64,000 nt of DNA from Myxococcales bacterium (GTDB lineage: Bacteria; Myxococcota; Bradymonadia; UBA7976; UBA1532), in the NCBI GenBank assembly GCA_020633515.1, contig JACKDM010000002.1, positions 62,001 to 126,000 of the forward strand. The letters run 5' to 3'. The position numbers and the translations under genes were made by a program. Below, piece after piece: positions 9,144 through 16,349 of this stretch (position 1 is its first letter; each line of letters begins with the position of its first letter). Below the pieces are notes generated by a model that was given only the letters and a program-made list of their open reading frames with translations, was not told the DNA's origin and searched no databases.

Positions 9144-10027
9144 CACTCCTCCGGGTCGTCGGGGCGCCGATCAGACGCCTCGCCCTCGCTTCGGTCGCGC
9201 CGATCGGCCGCGCCCCGCCCGCCCGAGAGCCGCCCGCCAAAGACCGCCCACGGCACGTGCGCCGCCGCGTCGGCCATGAACCGCACCCCCACCCCCGAAG
9301 GCTCCCCGTGCCCGCCCGGCACCCGCCGCACCACCTGCGCCGGCAGCTCCACCGGCGCCCCCGTCACCGGATGGGCGATGCTCACCTCGAGCTCCTCGCC
9401 CACCTCCGGCAGATGCGGCCCCACCACCAGCGCCCCGCCCTCCGACAGATCCCGGATCACCGCCGACGCCGTCGCCCCGTCCGCGAAGCGCAGCGTCACC
9501 CGCAGGTTGCTCGTCCGCCGCGGATGCGCCCGCCCGGTGAGGTGGCTGAAGTCATGCGAATCGGTCCGCGGCGGCGCGTCCTCCGCCTGCGGCGCCGGCG
9601 CCGGCGTCAGCGGCAGCGGCCCGGTCGGCGTATGCACCACGTTGCGCGGATCCGGCATCGGCCCGGTCGGCGGCGGCCCGCCCGACGGCACCGACGACCC
9701 CGTCGGCGGCCGCAGCCCCGCCTCGCGCGTGAGCCGCTCCAGGAGCGACCGCCAGCGCCGCTCCACCTCCGGCGGGTTGTCGAAGAGCGCCACCTCGACC
9801 CCGTCGTGCCCCGGCGGCGCCTGCCCCACCAGCCCGTGAACCACCAGCTCCCCGATCGCCGGATCGAGCACCGCCAGCGTCACCGGCCGATCCGACTCCG
9901 GCACGTCCGCCCCCCGCAGCCACAGCCCACCCGGCCCGATCTCGGCCGTCCAGACCACCTTCGGCTCGCCCGCCGACGGCTCCGAGAGCACCTTGACTTC
10001 GAGTTCGATCGCGATGCGCTGGGTCAC
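9143..10027 (-). CDS. PilZ domain protein with second PilZ-like half
   Basis: The 294-residue product has a clear C-terminal PilZ domain (about residues 165-275): RRTSNLR for the arginine arm and DLSEGGALVV for the D-x-S-x-x-G motif. The first 110 residues also fold like PilZ beta strands (EIGPGGLWLRG), but without the arginine arm, joined by a Pro/Gly-rich linker (about 110-155). This is the tandem layout of myxobacterial PilZ proteins in which only one half binds c-di-GMP. The start is taken as GTG 10027 (VTQRIAIELEVKVL); no strong ribosome site is seen. The 3' end overlaps the YggX-fusion gene. Confidence 0.75.
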   Translation of the reverse strand: MTQRIAIELEVKVLSEPSAGEPKVVWTAEIGPGGLWLRGADVPESDRPVTLAVLDPAIGELVVHGLVGQAPPGHDGVEVALFDNPPEVERRWRSLLERLTREAGLRPPTGSSVPSGGPPPTGPMPDPRNVVHTPTGPLPLTPAPAPQAEDAPPRTDSHDFSHLTGRAHPRRTSNLRVTLRFADGATASAVIRDLSEGGALVVGPHLPEVGEELEVSIAHPVTGAPVELPAQVVRRVPGGHGEPSGVGVRFMADAAAHVPWAVFGGRLSGGRGAADRRDRSEGEASDRRPDDPEE

Positions 10028-10109
10028 GGCACGGCTCGCTTGATGATTGGGGCGAGACCTCACCCGCCCGGCCACCCGCTCTCCGCCAGCGCGCGCTCCA
10101 CGCGCAGGC

Positions 10110-10125
10110 TGGCACGGTACGTGCT
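10110..10125 (+). promoter_or_regulatory. sigma-54-like -24/-12 element
   Basis: TGGCACGGTACGTGCT has GG and GC exactly ten bases apart and keeps TGGCA of the RpoN consensus; the -12 part reads GTGC rather than TTGC. It is about 200 bases before the aminotransferase ATG. The core CACG-GTA-CGTG is nearly palindromic, so it could instead be an operator. Confidence 0.35.
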
Positions 10126-10268
10126 GAGCGGCCCCGGTCATGTCGCCTTCGCCGACGCCGCCGACGGCGGTCGACGAGGCACATCCCGACCGGGAGCGGT
10201 CGAGCGGAATCGCGCACCACGGTAACCGGCGATCGGAAGTTTTGCCAGCCTTCCGCCCGGCCCGACGG

Positions 10269-10297
10269 TTCTCCCCGCCGCCCGGTTCGTGTACAAC
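10269..10297 (+). promoter_or_regulatory. candidate sigma-70-type promoter for the aminotransferase gene
   Basis: TTCTCC (10269-10274) and TACAAC (10292-10297) with a 17-base spacer; predicted start near 10304, leader about 27 bases including GGGAGG. Confidence 0.4.
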
Positions 10298-10330
10298 CGC
10301 CGCCCATTCGCCGTCGGGAGGACGTCCCCC

Positions 10331-11485
10331 ATGCCGCAGCAAGGCCTCCGCATCGCGCCCCGACCCCCGATCATCGAGGGCACCATCGAGGTCGCGGGCC
10401 CCATCCGGCACCTCAAGCCCTACCAGGCCGTCTCCTCGCTCGAGCACATCCACGCCCGCCCCGAGCAGGCCCCCCTCAAGCTCGACTGGAACGAAGCGAC
10501 CGTCCCCCCCTCGCCCCGCGTCATCGAGGCCATCACCGCCTTCCTCGGCAACACCCACCACCTCAACTGGTACCCGGTGCTCAACAGCACCAACCTCATC
10601 GAGCGCCTCGCCCGCTTCCACGGCGTCCCCGGCGAGCGCATGCTCATCACCAACGGCAGCGACGACGCGCTCAACACCATCTGCACCACCTACCTCGACG
10701 TCGGCGACCCCGTCCTCGTCGCCTCGCCCACCTACCAGCACTTCCTCGTCTTCGCCGAGAGCCGCGGCGCCGAGATCGTGCACCACTACGCGCCCGACCC
10801 CTTCGCCACCGACGTCGACGGCCTCGCCGCCGCGCTCGCCGAGGTGCGCCCCAAGGTCCTCTACCTCGTCAACCCCAACAACCCCACCGGCACCCTCTAC
10901 ACCCCCGCCGAGATCGCCACCCTGCTCGACGCCGCGCCCGGCACCCTCGTCATCGTGGATGAAGCCTACTCCGAATTCGCCGGGACCTCGGCCATCGGCC
11001 TGCTGCACGAATACTCCAACATCATCATCACCCGCACCTTCTCCAAGGCCTACGGCATGGCCGGCCTCCGCATCGGCTACGCCCTCGCCCACGAGCGCGT
11101 CATCGAAGACCTCCGCCGCGTCTTCAACCCCAAGTCGGTCAACGTGCTCGCCCAGGTCGGCGCCATGGCCGCGCTCGAAGACCAGCCCTGGCTGCGCTGG
11201 TACATCGACGAGGTCGACCAGAGCAAAGCGCTGATGGCCGAGTGGTTCGCCGCCCGCGGCATCGAGTTCCGCGACAGCGCCGCCAACTTCGTCATGGTCC
11301 GCTTCGAACAGGCCTCCTGGGTCGTGCGCCTCCTCATGGAAGAAGGCGTCTACGTCCGCGACCGCAGCCACGTCCCGAGCCTCGCCGGCTTCGTGCGCTA
11401 CTCCGTCGGCACCGTCGAACAGACCCGCGAGCTCCTCGCCCGCACCGGCCGCGTCCTCGACAAGCTCGCCGACCCCATCCGCTGA
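10331..11485 (+). CDS. hisC: histidinol-phosphate aminotransferase-type class I/II PLP enzyme
   Basis: The 384-residue protein matches HisC throughout: substrate segment KLDWNEATVPPSP, NGSDDALN, NPNNPTGTLY, DEAYSEFAG, and the PLP lysine K239 in TFSKAYGMAGLRIGYAL, followed by a C-terminal RYSVGT segment. HisC converts imidazole-acetol phosphate to histidinol phosphate with glutamate; related enzymes act on Phe/Tyr keto acids. No other his genes are nearby, so this may be a stand-alone paralog with broader specificity (inference). The ATG at 10331 follows GGGAGGACG at the right distance. The first 40 residues (GTIEVAGPIRHLKPYQAVSS) are a little longer than in E. coli HisC. Confidence 0.9.
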   Translation: MPQQGLRIAPRPPIIEGTIEVAGPIRHLKPYQAVSSLEHIHARPEQAPLKLDWNEATVPPSPRVIEAITAFLGNTHHLNWYPVLNSTNLIERLARFHGVPGERMLITNGSDDALNTICTTYLDVGDPVLVASPTYQHFLVFAESRGAEIVHHYAPDPFATDVDGLAAALAEVRPKVLYLVNPNNPTGTLYTPAEIATLLDAAPGTLVIVDEAYSEFAGTSAIGLLHEYSNIIITRTFSKAYGMAGLRIGYALAHERVIEDLRRVFNPKSVNVLAQVGAMAALEDQPWLRWYIDEVDQSKALMAEWFAARGIEFRDSAANFVMVRFEQASWVVRLLMEEGVYVRDRSHVPSLAGFVRYSVGTVEQTRELLARTGRVLDKLADPIR

Positions 11486-11568
11486 TCGCTCCCGAGCGCC
11501 CCGCGACCGCGTCAGCGCCCCCCATCCGGTGAAACCACCACCTGACACCCTCCCGCCCGGATTGGCCT

Positions 11569-11598
11569 TTGACGCCGACCCCGGACAGACCCCACAAT
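11569..11598 (+). promoter_or_regulatory. sigma-70-type promoter of the large lipoprotein gene
   Basis: TTGACG (11569-11574) and CACAAT (11593-11598) with an 18-base spacer; predicted start near 11605, then GGGAG before the ATG at 11627. Confidence 0.5.
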
Positions 11599-11626
11599 CG
11601 CCGTGGTCCTCCACCCGGGAGTCATC

Positions 11627-13489
11627 ATGCCGCGCCTCGGTCACGCGCTGATCGCCATCGCTCTCCTCGCCCTCGCCTGCTCCGACCCCGCCCCCAGCGG
11701 CGACCGCGGAGACGACGCCGGCGGCCCCGACTACGACGTCATCCCCGTCGGCGACAGCGGCCTCAAGCCCGAGACCGACCAAGGCGGCGGCCCCGACATG
11801 CTCCCCCCCGCCGACGAGACCCGCCACCTCGCGCTCCTCGGCGACATCGACCGCTTCGCGCTCCTCGGCACCCAGCTCCAGCTCCAGTTCATCTACAGCC
11901 GCCAGCGCGGCGCCAACCCCCCCGTCCCCATCGAAGGCGGCCGAGTCAGCTTCAAGCTCTACGACGAGAATGGCATCGAACAACCCACCGGCGTCGACGG
12001 CAGCCGCCTCCGCAGCGGCAGCGCCCAGACCGACGCCAACGGCATCGCCACCGCCGACATCCAGATCGGCGACATCGAGACCTACTTCGAGCTCGAAGCC
12101 ACCGCCTCCGGCGCCGAACGCTCCCAGCGCTACACCATCACCGTCGGCCGCGACGGCGTCGGCGCCCTCCAGATCCGCATCGCCTACGACCCCGCCGTCA
12201 GCCGCTATGCCTTCCGCGACCTCCAGAACGCCGAAGTCTTCCTCTTCGACAACCAGAACTGCGGCCAGATCGCCCAGGAGCCCACCCAGATCTTCGGCGC
12301 CTTCATCGCCGTCCCCCGCGACCCCTTCGACTCCGTCGACAACCAGGTCAACATCCGCGACCTCGAAGACGGCATGCGCTTCAGCGTCGCCGCCGTCGCC
12401 TACAACCTCCGAGACAACACCGTCGCCTTCGGCTGCGTCGACGCCGTCGAAGTCATCGGCGGCCGCACCACCGGCGTCGACGTCCCCCTCCTCGACCTCC
12501 CCCTCGAGTTCAAGGGCCGCTTCCGCGTCGTGCACCGCTTCGACCTCACCGAGATGCTCCGCAGCAGCGAGAACGAGACCCTCAACACCGTCGCCGACGT
12601 CCTCGACATCCTCCGCATCATCGGCAGCGACGACGGCGAACGCGGCCGAGCCATCGTCGAGCTCCTCTGCGGCGTCACCGGCATCGACGAAGACCTCTGC
12701 GACCTCATCGAACCCATCGCCGGCCGCCTCATCGACACCGTCATCGACAACTTCCTCGTCGAGCAGGCCCCCGAAGTCTTCGCCGTGCTCCGAGGCATCA
12801 GCGACGTCCTCACCATCCTCACCGACATGACCATCATCGGAGAGATCGAATTCCTCGACAGCACCCCCGACGCCCAAGGCTGGCTCTACCAGAATGAGAG
12901 CCGCTGGCAGAAGTTCCGCTTCCGCTGGCGCAACGGCTGCCCCCCCGGCTCCCCCTGCATCCAGGAGTTCACCATCGGCGAGCTCCACAACGACGGCGGC
13001 GCCAACCGCCCCCGCCCCATCTTCGGCAACTTCGACGCCCGCCTCGAAGGCCCCCGCCTCCAGATCCCGCCCCACACCTACACCGTCCGCTACGCCACCA
13101 TCCTCCTCGCCCTCGCCGAGACCTGGGTCATCCCTGCCATCCTCGGCGAACCCGGCCCCGTCACCCTCGACGAAGTCCTCGCCGACATCCTCCCCTGCGA
13201 AGACATCGACGAAGTCATCGGCGCCGGCAACTGCCAGCTCATCCTCGTCGAAGGCATCGCCGAGGTCATCTACGAACAGATCAGCCGCCTCGAGTTCGCC
13301 TCCGACGACTTCACCCTCGCCGGCAGCGTCGAGCCCGTCGACGACGACGGCGACCTCGTCATCGACCGCCTGATCGACGGCACCTGGAACGGCATCATCG
13401 GCAACGAGCTGCACTTCCCCGGCTGCTTCACCGGCTGCCGCGGCCTCGACTGCGAACCCCCGCCCTGCATCATCCCCGGCCAGCAGTAA
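11627..13489 (+). CDS. large surface lipoprotein, unknown function
   Basis: The 620-residue product has a lipoprotein signal (MPRLGHALIAIALLALAC) and an Asp/Gly-rich linker typical of myxobacterial outer lipoproteins. Residues about 60-180 look like an Ig-like beta domain (VSFKLYDENGIEQPTG... TDANGIATADIQIGDIETYFELEATA), the pattern of big-1/invasin-type repeats. The remainder is mixed with several cysteine pairs (CGQIAQE, FGCVDA, GCPPGSPC, CFTGCRGLDCEPPPC) and helices rich in Ile/Leu/Asp around 320-400. No enzyme motif is seen. The ATG at 11627 is chosen for the lipobox and GGGAG ribosome site. Codon use is strongly C-ending, like the neighbouring genes. Confidence 0.8.
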   Translation: MPRLGHALIAIALLALACSDPAPSGDRGDDAGGPDYDVIPVGDSGLKPETDQGGGPDMLPPADETRHLALLGDIDRFALLGTQLQLQFIYSRQRGANPPVPIEGGRVSFKLYDENGIEQPTGVDGSRLRSGSAQTDANGIATADIQIGDIETYFELEATASGAERSQRYTITVGRDGVGALQIRIAYDPAVSRYAFRDLQNAEVFLFDNQNCGQIAQEPTQIFGAFIAVPRDPFDSVDNQVNIRDLEDGMRFSVAAVAYNLRDNTVAFGCVDAVEVIGGRTTGVDVPLLDLPLEFKGRFRVVHRFDLTEMLRSSENETLNTVADVLDILRIIGSDDGERGRAIVELLCGVTGIDEDLCDLIEPIAGRLIDTVIDNFLVEQAPEVFAVLRGISDVLTILTDMTIIGEIEFLDSTPDAQGWLYQNESRWQKFRFRWRNGCPPGSPCIQEFTIGELHNDGGANRPRPIFGNFDARLEGPRLQIPPHTYTVRYATILLALAETWVIPAILGEPGPVTLDEVLADILPCEDIDEVIGAGNCQLILVEGIAEVIYEQISRLEFASDDFTLAGSVEPVDDDGDLVIDRLIDGTWNGIIGNELHFPGCFTGCRGLDCEPPPCIIPGQQ

Positions 13490-13894
13490 CCCACCCACTC
13501 CCACACCCAGGTGAGCCCGCCAGCCCCGCCCGCTGGCAACGCAACCACCCCCGCCCGGTGGCAACCACCCACCCGCCGGCAACCACCCACCCGCTGGTAA
13601 CCACCCGCCCCGCCCTGCCGCTGCCATGAGCCACCCCCGTTCGAGCCCGCGTGGCAGACGAGCCGCGGGGGAAGAGGGACGCTTTGAGGCGCCCCCGCCC
13701 AGTCATCAACCACCCTACTCCCACCCATCCAGCCCCGCCCACGACCCCCGCTTCACCCGCGCCGATGCGCGGCCCGAAGCCCCCGCGGCGAAGACAGCCA
13801 CGCCCCCGCATCACCTCAACCGCCGCTGAATCCCATCCCCGCCCAATCACACGCCCCAATCACACGCCCCAATCACACCGATCACACCGCCCCA
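13490..13894. repeat. intergenic repeats, including dispersed copy of the ~370-bp repeat family
   Basis: The 405-bp gap has two parts. From about 13540 to 13612 a short unit of roughly 17-18 bases (GGCAACCACCCACCCGC type) is repeated four times. From about 13650 to 13830 lies a diverged copy of the repeat that forms the tandem array at 21990-23512: shared blocks GTGGCAGACGAG, AAGAGGGACGCTTTGAGGCG, GCCGATGCGCGGCCCGAAGC and GCGGCGAAGACAGCCACGCC in the same order and spacing. A third short run of CAATCACACGCCC units (13842-13890) abuts the P450 stop. No coding sequence is supported. Confidence 0.75.
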
Positions 13895-15229
13895 TCACAC
13901 CTCCCGCCGCACCACCCGCACCCGCACCGGCTCCCGCGACCGCAACGTCAACGTCGGCAACAACTCGATCCCATCTCCCACCGCCTCCACCCGAAACCGC
14001 CGCATGAACATCGCCAACGCACACGCCGCCTCCATCATCGCGAACCGATCCCCGATACACTGCCGCTGCCCCCGACTGAACGGCAGATAAGCCCCCCGAT
14101 CGATCACCGCCCCCTCCGCAAACCGCTCCGGATCGAACCGCTCCGGATCCACCCACAACGCCGGATCCCGATGCACCGAAAACACCGGCACCACCACGAA
14201 CGTCCCCGCCGGCACCGCGTACCCCCCCAGCTCATCATCCTCCGCCGACCGCCGCGCCAACGTCCAAACCGGCGGAAACAACCGCAACGTCTCCTGCAAC
14301 ACCTGCCGCGTATAGCTCAACGCCCCGATCGCATCCGCCGACGGCCGCCCATCCCCCACCACCCGATCCGCCTCCTCCGCCACCCGCGCCTGAACCTCCG
14401 GATGCCGCCCCAGCAGATCCAACGCAAACGCCAACGCATTCGCCGTCGTCTCGTGCCCCGCCCCGATCAAAGTGATCCCCTCATCCCGAAGCTGCGCATC
14501 ACTCATCGCCTCCCCCGACTCCGGATCCCGCGCAGCCATCAGCATCGACAACAGATCCGACCCCTCCCCCCGCGCCCGCGCCTCATCCACCAGCGCCCCC
14601 AACATCCGCCGGATCCGCCACCGCGCCCACCAGAACCGCGCGTTCTCCGCCGACGGCACGAACTCCGGCCACGGATACGGCGCCGTCGTGAACTTCCAGA
14701 ACGGCTCCACCAACGCCGTCACCGCCCCCTCGATCACCCGCGCCCGCGCCCCCAGATCCGTCCCGAACAGCGCCTCCGCCACCACCTCCAACGCCAGATG
14801 ATTCATCGCATGCGTCACATCCACCGGCCCCGGCCCCGCCGCCAGCAACCGATCCGCCGTCTCCTCCGCCACCCGCCCCATGATCTCCGCGAACCCCGCC
14901 AACGCCTTCCGATGAAACGCCGGATTCGCGATCCGCCGCTGCCGCCGCCAGAACTCCCCCTCGCTCGTGATCAGCCCGTTCCCCAACGTCAACCGCAGCT
15001 TGTGATAACCCCGCGTCGTCTTCCGATACACATCGGCCCGCTCCACCAACACCCGCCGCACCGCCGCCGGATCATGCACCATCACCAGCGACAACAACCC
15101 CGCCCGCACCGCCACCACCGGCCCCGCCGCCCGCACCCGCTCCAAGAACCCCAACGGATCACGCGCCAACGCCCGCACATGCTCGAACCGCGACCGCGAA
15201 GGCAACACCGGCACCGACTGCATACTCAT
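13895..15229 (-). CDS. cytochrome P450
   Basis: The 444-residue enzyme has the family signatures: I-helix oxygen-binding AGHETTANALAF, K-helix ETLR (ExxR), the PERF-like DPERFDPERF and the heme loop FSRGQRQCIGDRFA with the proximal Cys. No transmembrane anchor, so it is soluble. It also has the C-helix W-R-R-Q-R-R heme-propionate contact. The sequence is of the bacterial type close to fatty-acid/terpenoid hydroxylases (CYP4/CYP102-like I-helix), but substrate cannot be named. No ferredoxin or reductase gene is adjacent. Start ATG 15229 (MSMQSVPVLPSRSRFEHV) gives normal family length; 15223 is equally possible. It is divergent from the quinone oxidoreductase gene. Confidence 0.93.
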   Translation of the reverse strand: MSMQSVPVLPSRSRFEHVRALARDPLGFLERVRAAGPVVAVRAGLLSLVMVHDPAAVRRVLVERADVYRKTTRGYHKLRLTLGNGLITSEGEFWRRQRRIANPAFHRKALAGFAEIMGRVAEETADRLLAAGPGPVDVTHAMNHLALEVVAEALFGTDLGARARVIEGAVTALVEPFWKFTTAPYPWPEFVPSAENARFWWARWRIRRMLGALVDEARARGEGSDLLSMLMAARDPESGEAMSDAQLRDEGITLIGAGHETTANALAFALDLLGRHPEVQARVAEEADRVVGDGRPSADAIGALSYTRQVLQETLRLFPPVWTLARRSAEDDELGGYAVPAGTFVVVPVFSVHRDPALWVDPERFDPERFAEGAVIDRGAYLPFSRGQRQCIGDRFAMMEAACALAMFMRRFRVEAVGDGIELLPTLTLRSREPVRVRVVRREV

Positions 15230-15326
15230 GCCGCGCACTCTACCCCACGCCCCCGCCCCGAAAACACCCCCGCGCCGCCCCGCCTCGACTACACTCCCGC
15301 CACCCCCACACCCCAAGGACCCACCC

Positions 15327-16343
15327 ATGCGCCAGATCACCATCCCCAAAGCCGGCCCCCCCGCCATCCTCCGCCTCGACCAGCACCCCGACCCCCAGCC
15401 CGGCCCCGGCGAAGTCACGATCCGCGTCACCGCCGCCGGCATCAACTTCGCCGACATCATGGCCCGCATGGGCCTCTACCCCGACGCCCCGCCCTTCCCC
15501 TGCGTCGTCGGCTACGAAGTCTCCGGCCACATCGAAGCCCTCGGCGAAGGCGTCACCGGCCTCACCCCCGGCCAGCCCGTCGCCGCGCTCACCCGCTTCG
15601 GCGGCTACGCCGACCGCGTCGCCGTGCCCGCGCTCCAGGTCTTCCCCCTCCCCGACGGCCTCGACCTCCACGCCGCCGCCGGCCTCCCCGTCAACTACCT
15701 CACCGCCTGGCTCATGCTCATCCACCTCGGCAACGTGCAACCCGGCGACCGCGTCCTCGTGCACAGCGCCGGCGGCGGCGTCGGCCTCGCCGCCCTCCAG
15801 CTCTGCCGCTGGCGCGGCGCCGAAGTCATCGGCACCGCCAGCCAAGGCAAACACGAACGCCTCCGATCCATGGGCGTCGCCCACTGCATCGACTACCGCA
15901 CCCAGGACTTCGAAGCCGAAGTCAAACGTTTCACCGACGGCGCGGGCGTCGACATCGTGCTCGATGCCCAAGGCGGCCACAGCTTCAAACAGAGCTACCG
16001 CTGCCTCACCGACCTCGGCCGCCTCTATGCCTTCGGCGTCGCCACCTTCGCCCCCGGCGAACGCCGCAGCCTGCTCGCCGCGCTCACCGGCTTCCTCCGC
16101 ACCCCCCGCTTCCACCCGCTCGCGATGATGGACGGCAACCGCGGCGTGCAAGGCATCAACCTCGGCCACCTCTGGCACCGCGCCGACAAGCTCGCCGCCA
16201 TGATGCACCAGATCGCCACCCTCGCCGGCGAAGGCATCCTCGCGCCGGTGATCGACGCGACCTTCCCGCTCGAAGAGGCGGCGGCGGCGCATGGCTACAT
16301 CCAGGCGCGGAAGAACTTCGGCAAGGTGCTGCTGACGATGTGA
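15327..16343 (+). CDS. zinc-less MDR quinone oxidoreductase-type dehydrogenase
   Basis: The 338-residue protein is a medium-chain dehydrogenase/reductase: N-terminal GroES-like part (NFADIMARMGLYP, GYEVSGHIEALGEGV) and a nucleotide-binding Rossmann fold (VLVHSAGGGVGLAALQL, the AxxGxGxxG motif for NADPH). The catalytic-zinc Cys/His ligands of alcohol dehydrogenases are absent, which fits the quinone oxidoreductase/VAT-1 branch. It probably reduces quinones or enones with NADPH in the cytoplasm. ATG 15327 follows AAGGA. A TACACT -10-like box lies at 15290-15295 in the 97-bp divergent gap shared with the P450 gene; joint function is only suggested by position. Confidence 0.9.
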   Translation: MRQITIPKAGPPAILRLDQHPDPQPGPGEVTIRVTAAGINFADIMARMGLYPDAPPFPCVVGYEVSGHIEALGEGVTGLTPGQPVAALTRFGGYADRVAVPALQVFPLPDGLDLHAAAGLPVNYLTAWLMLIHLGNVQPGDRVLVHSAGGGVGLAALQLCRWRGAEVIGTASQGKHERLRSMGVAHCIDYRTQDFEAEVKRFTDGAGVDIVLDAQGGHSFKQSYRCLTDLGRLYAFGVATFAPGERRSLLAALTGFLRTPRFHPLAMMDGNRGVQGINLGHLWHRADKLAAMMHQIATLAGEGILAPVIDATFPLEEAAAAHGYIQARKNFGKVLLTM

Positions 16344-16349
16344 GCCCGA

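Larger units (their letters stand above)
10028..10330. other. divergent intergenic region between PilZ and HisC genes
   Basis: A 303-bp gap with no credible gene. It holds a sigma-54-like element at 10110-10125 and a sigma-70-like element at 10269-10297, both pointing to the aminotransferase gene. Confidence 0.6.

Noticed and set aside
9143..13627. 1494-codon minus-strand open frame across the aminotransferase and lipoprotein genes
   Set aside because: Only the last 294 codons are protein-like (PilZ); the rest is the antisense of two clear plus-strand genes and stays open because of GC bias.
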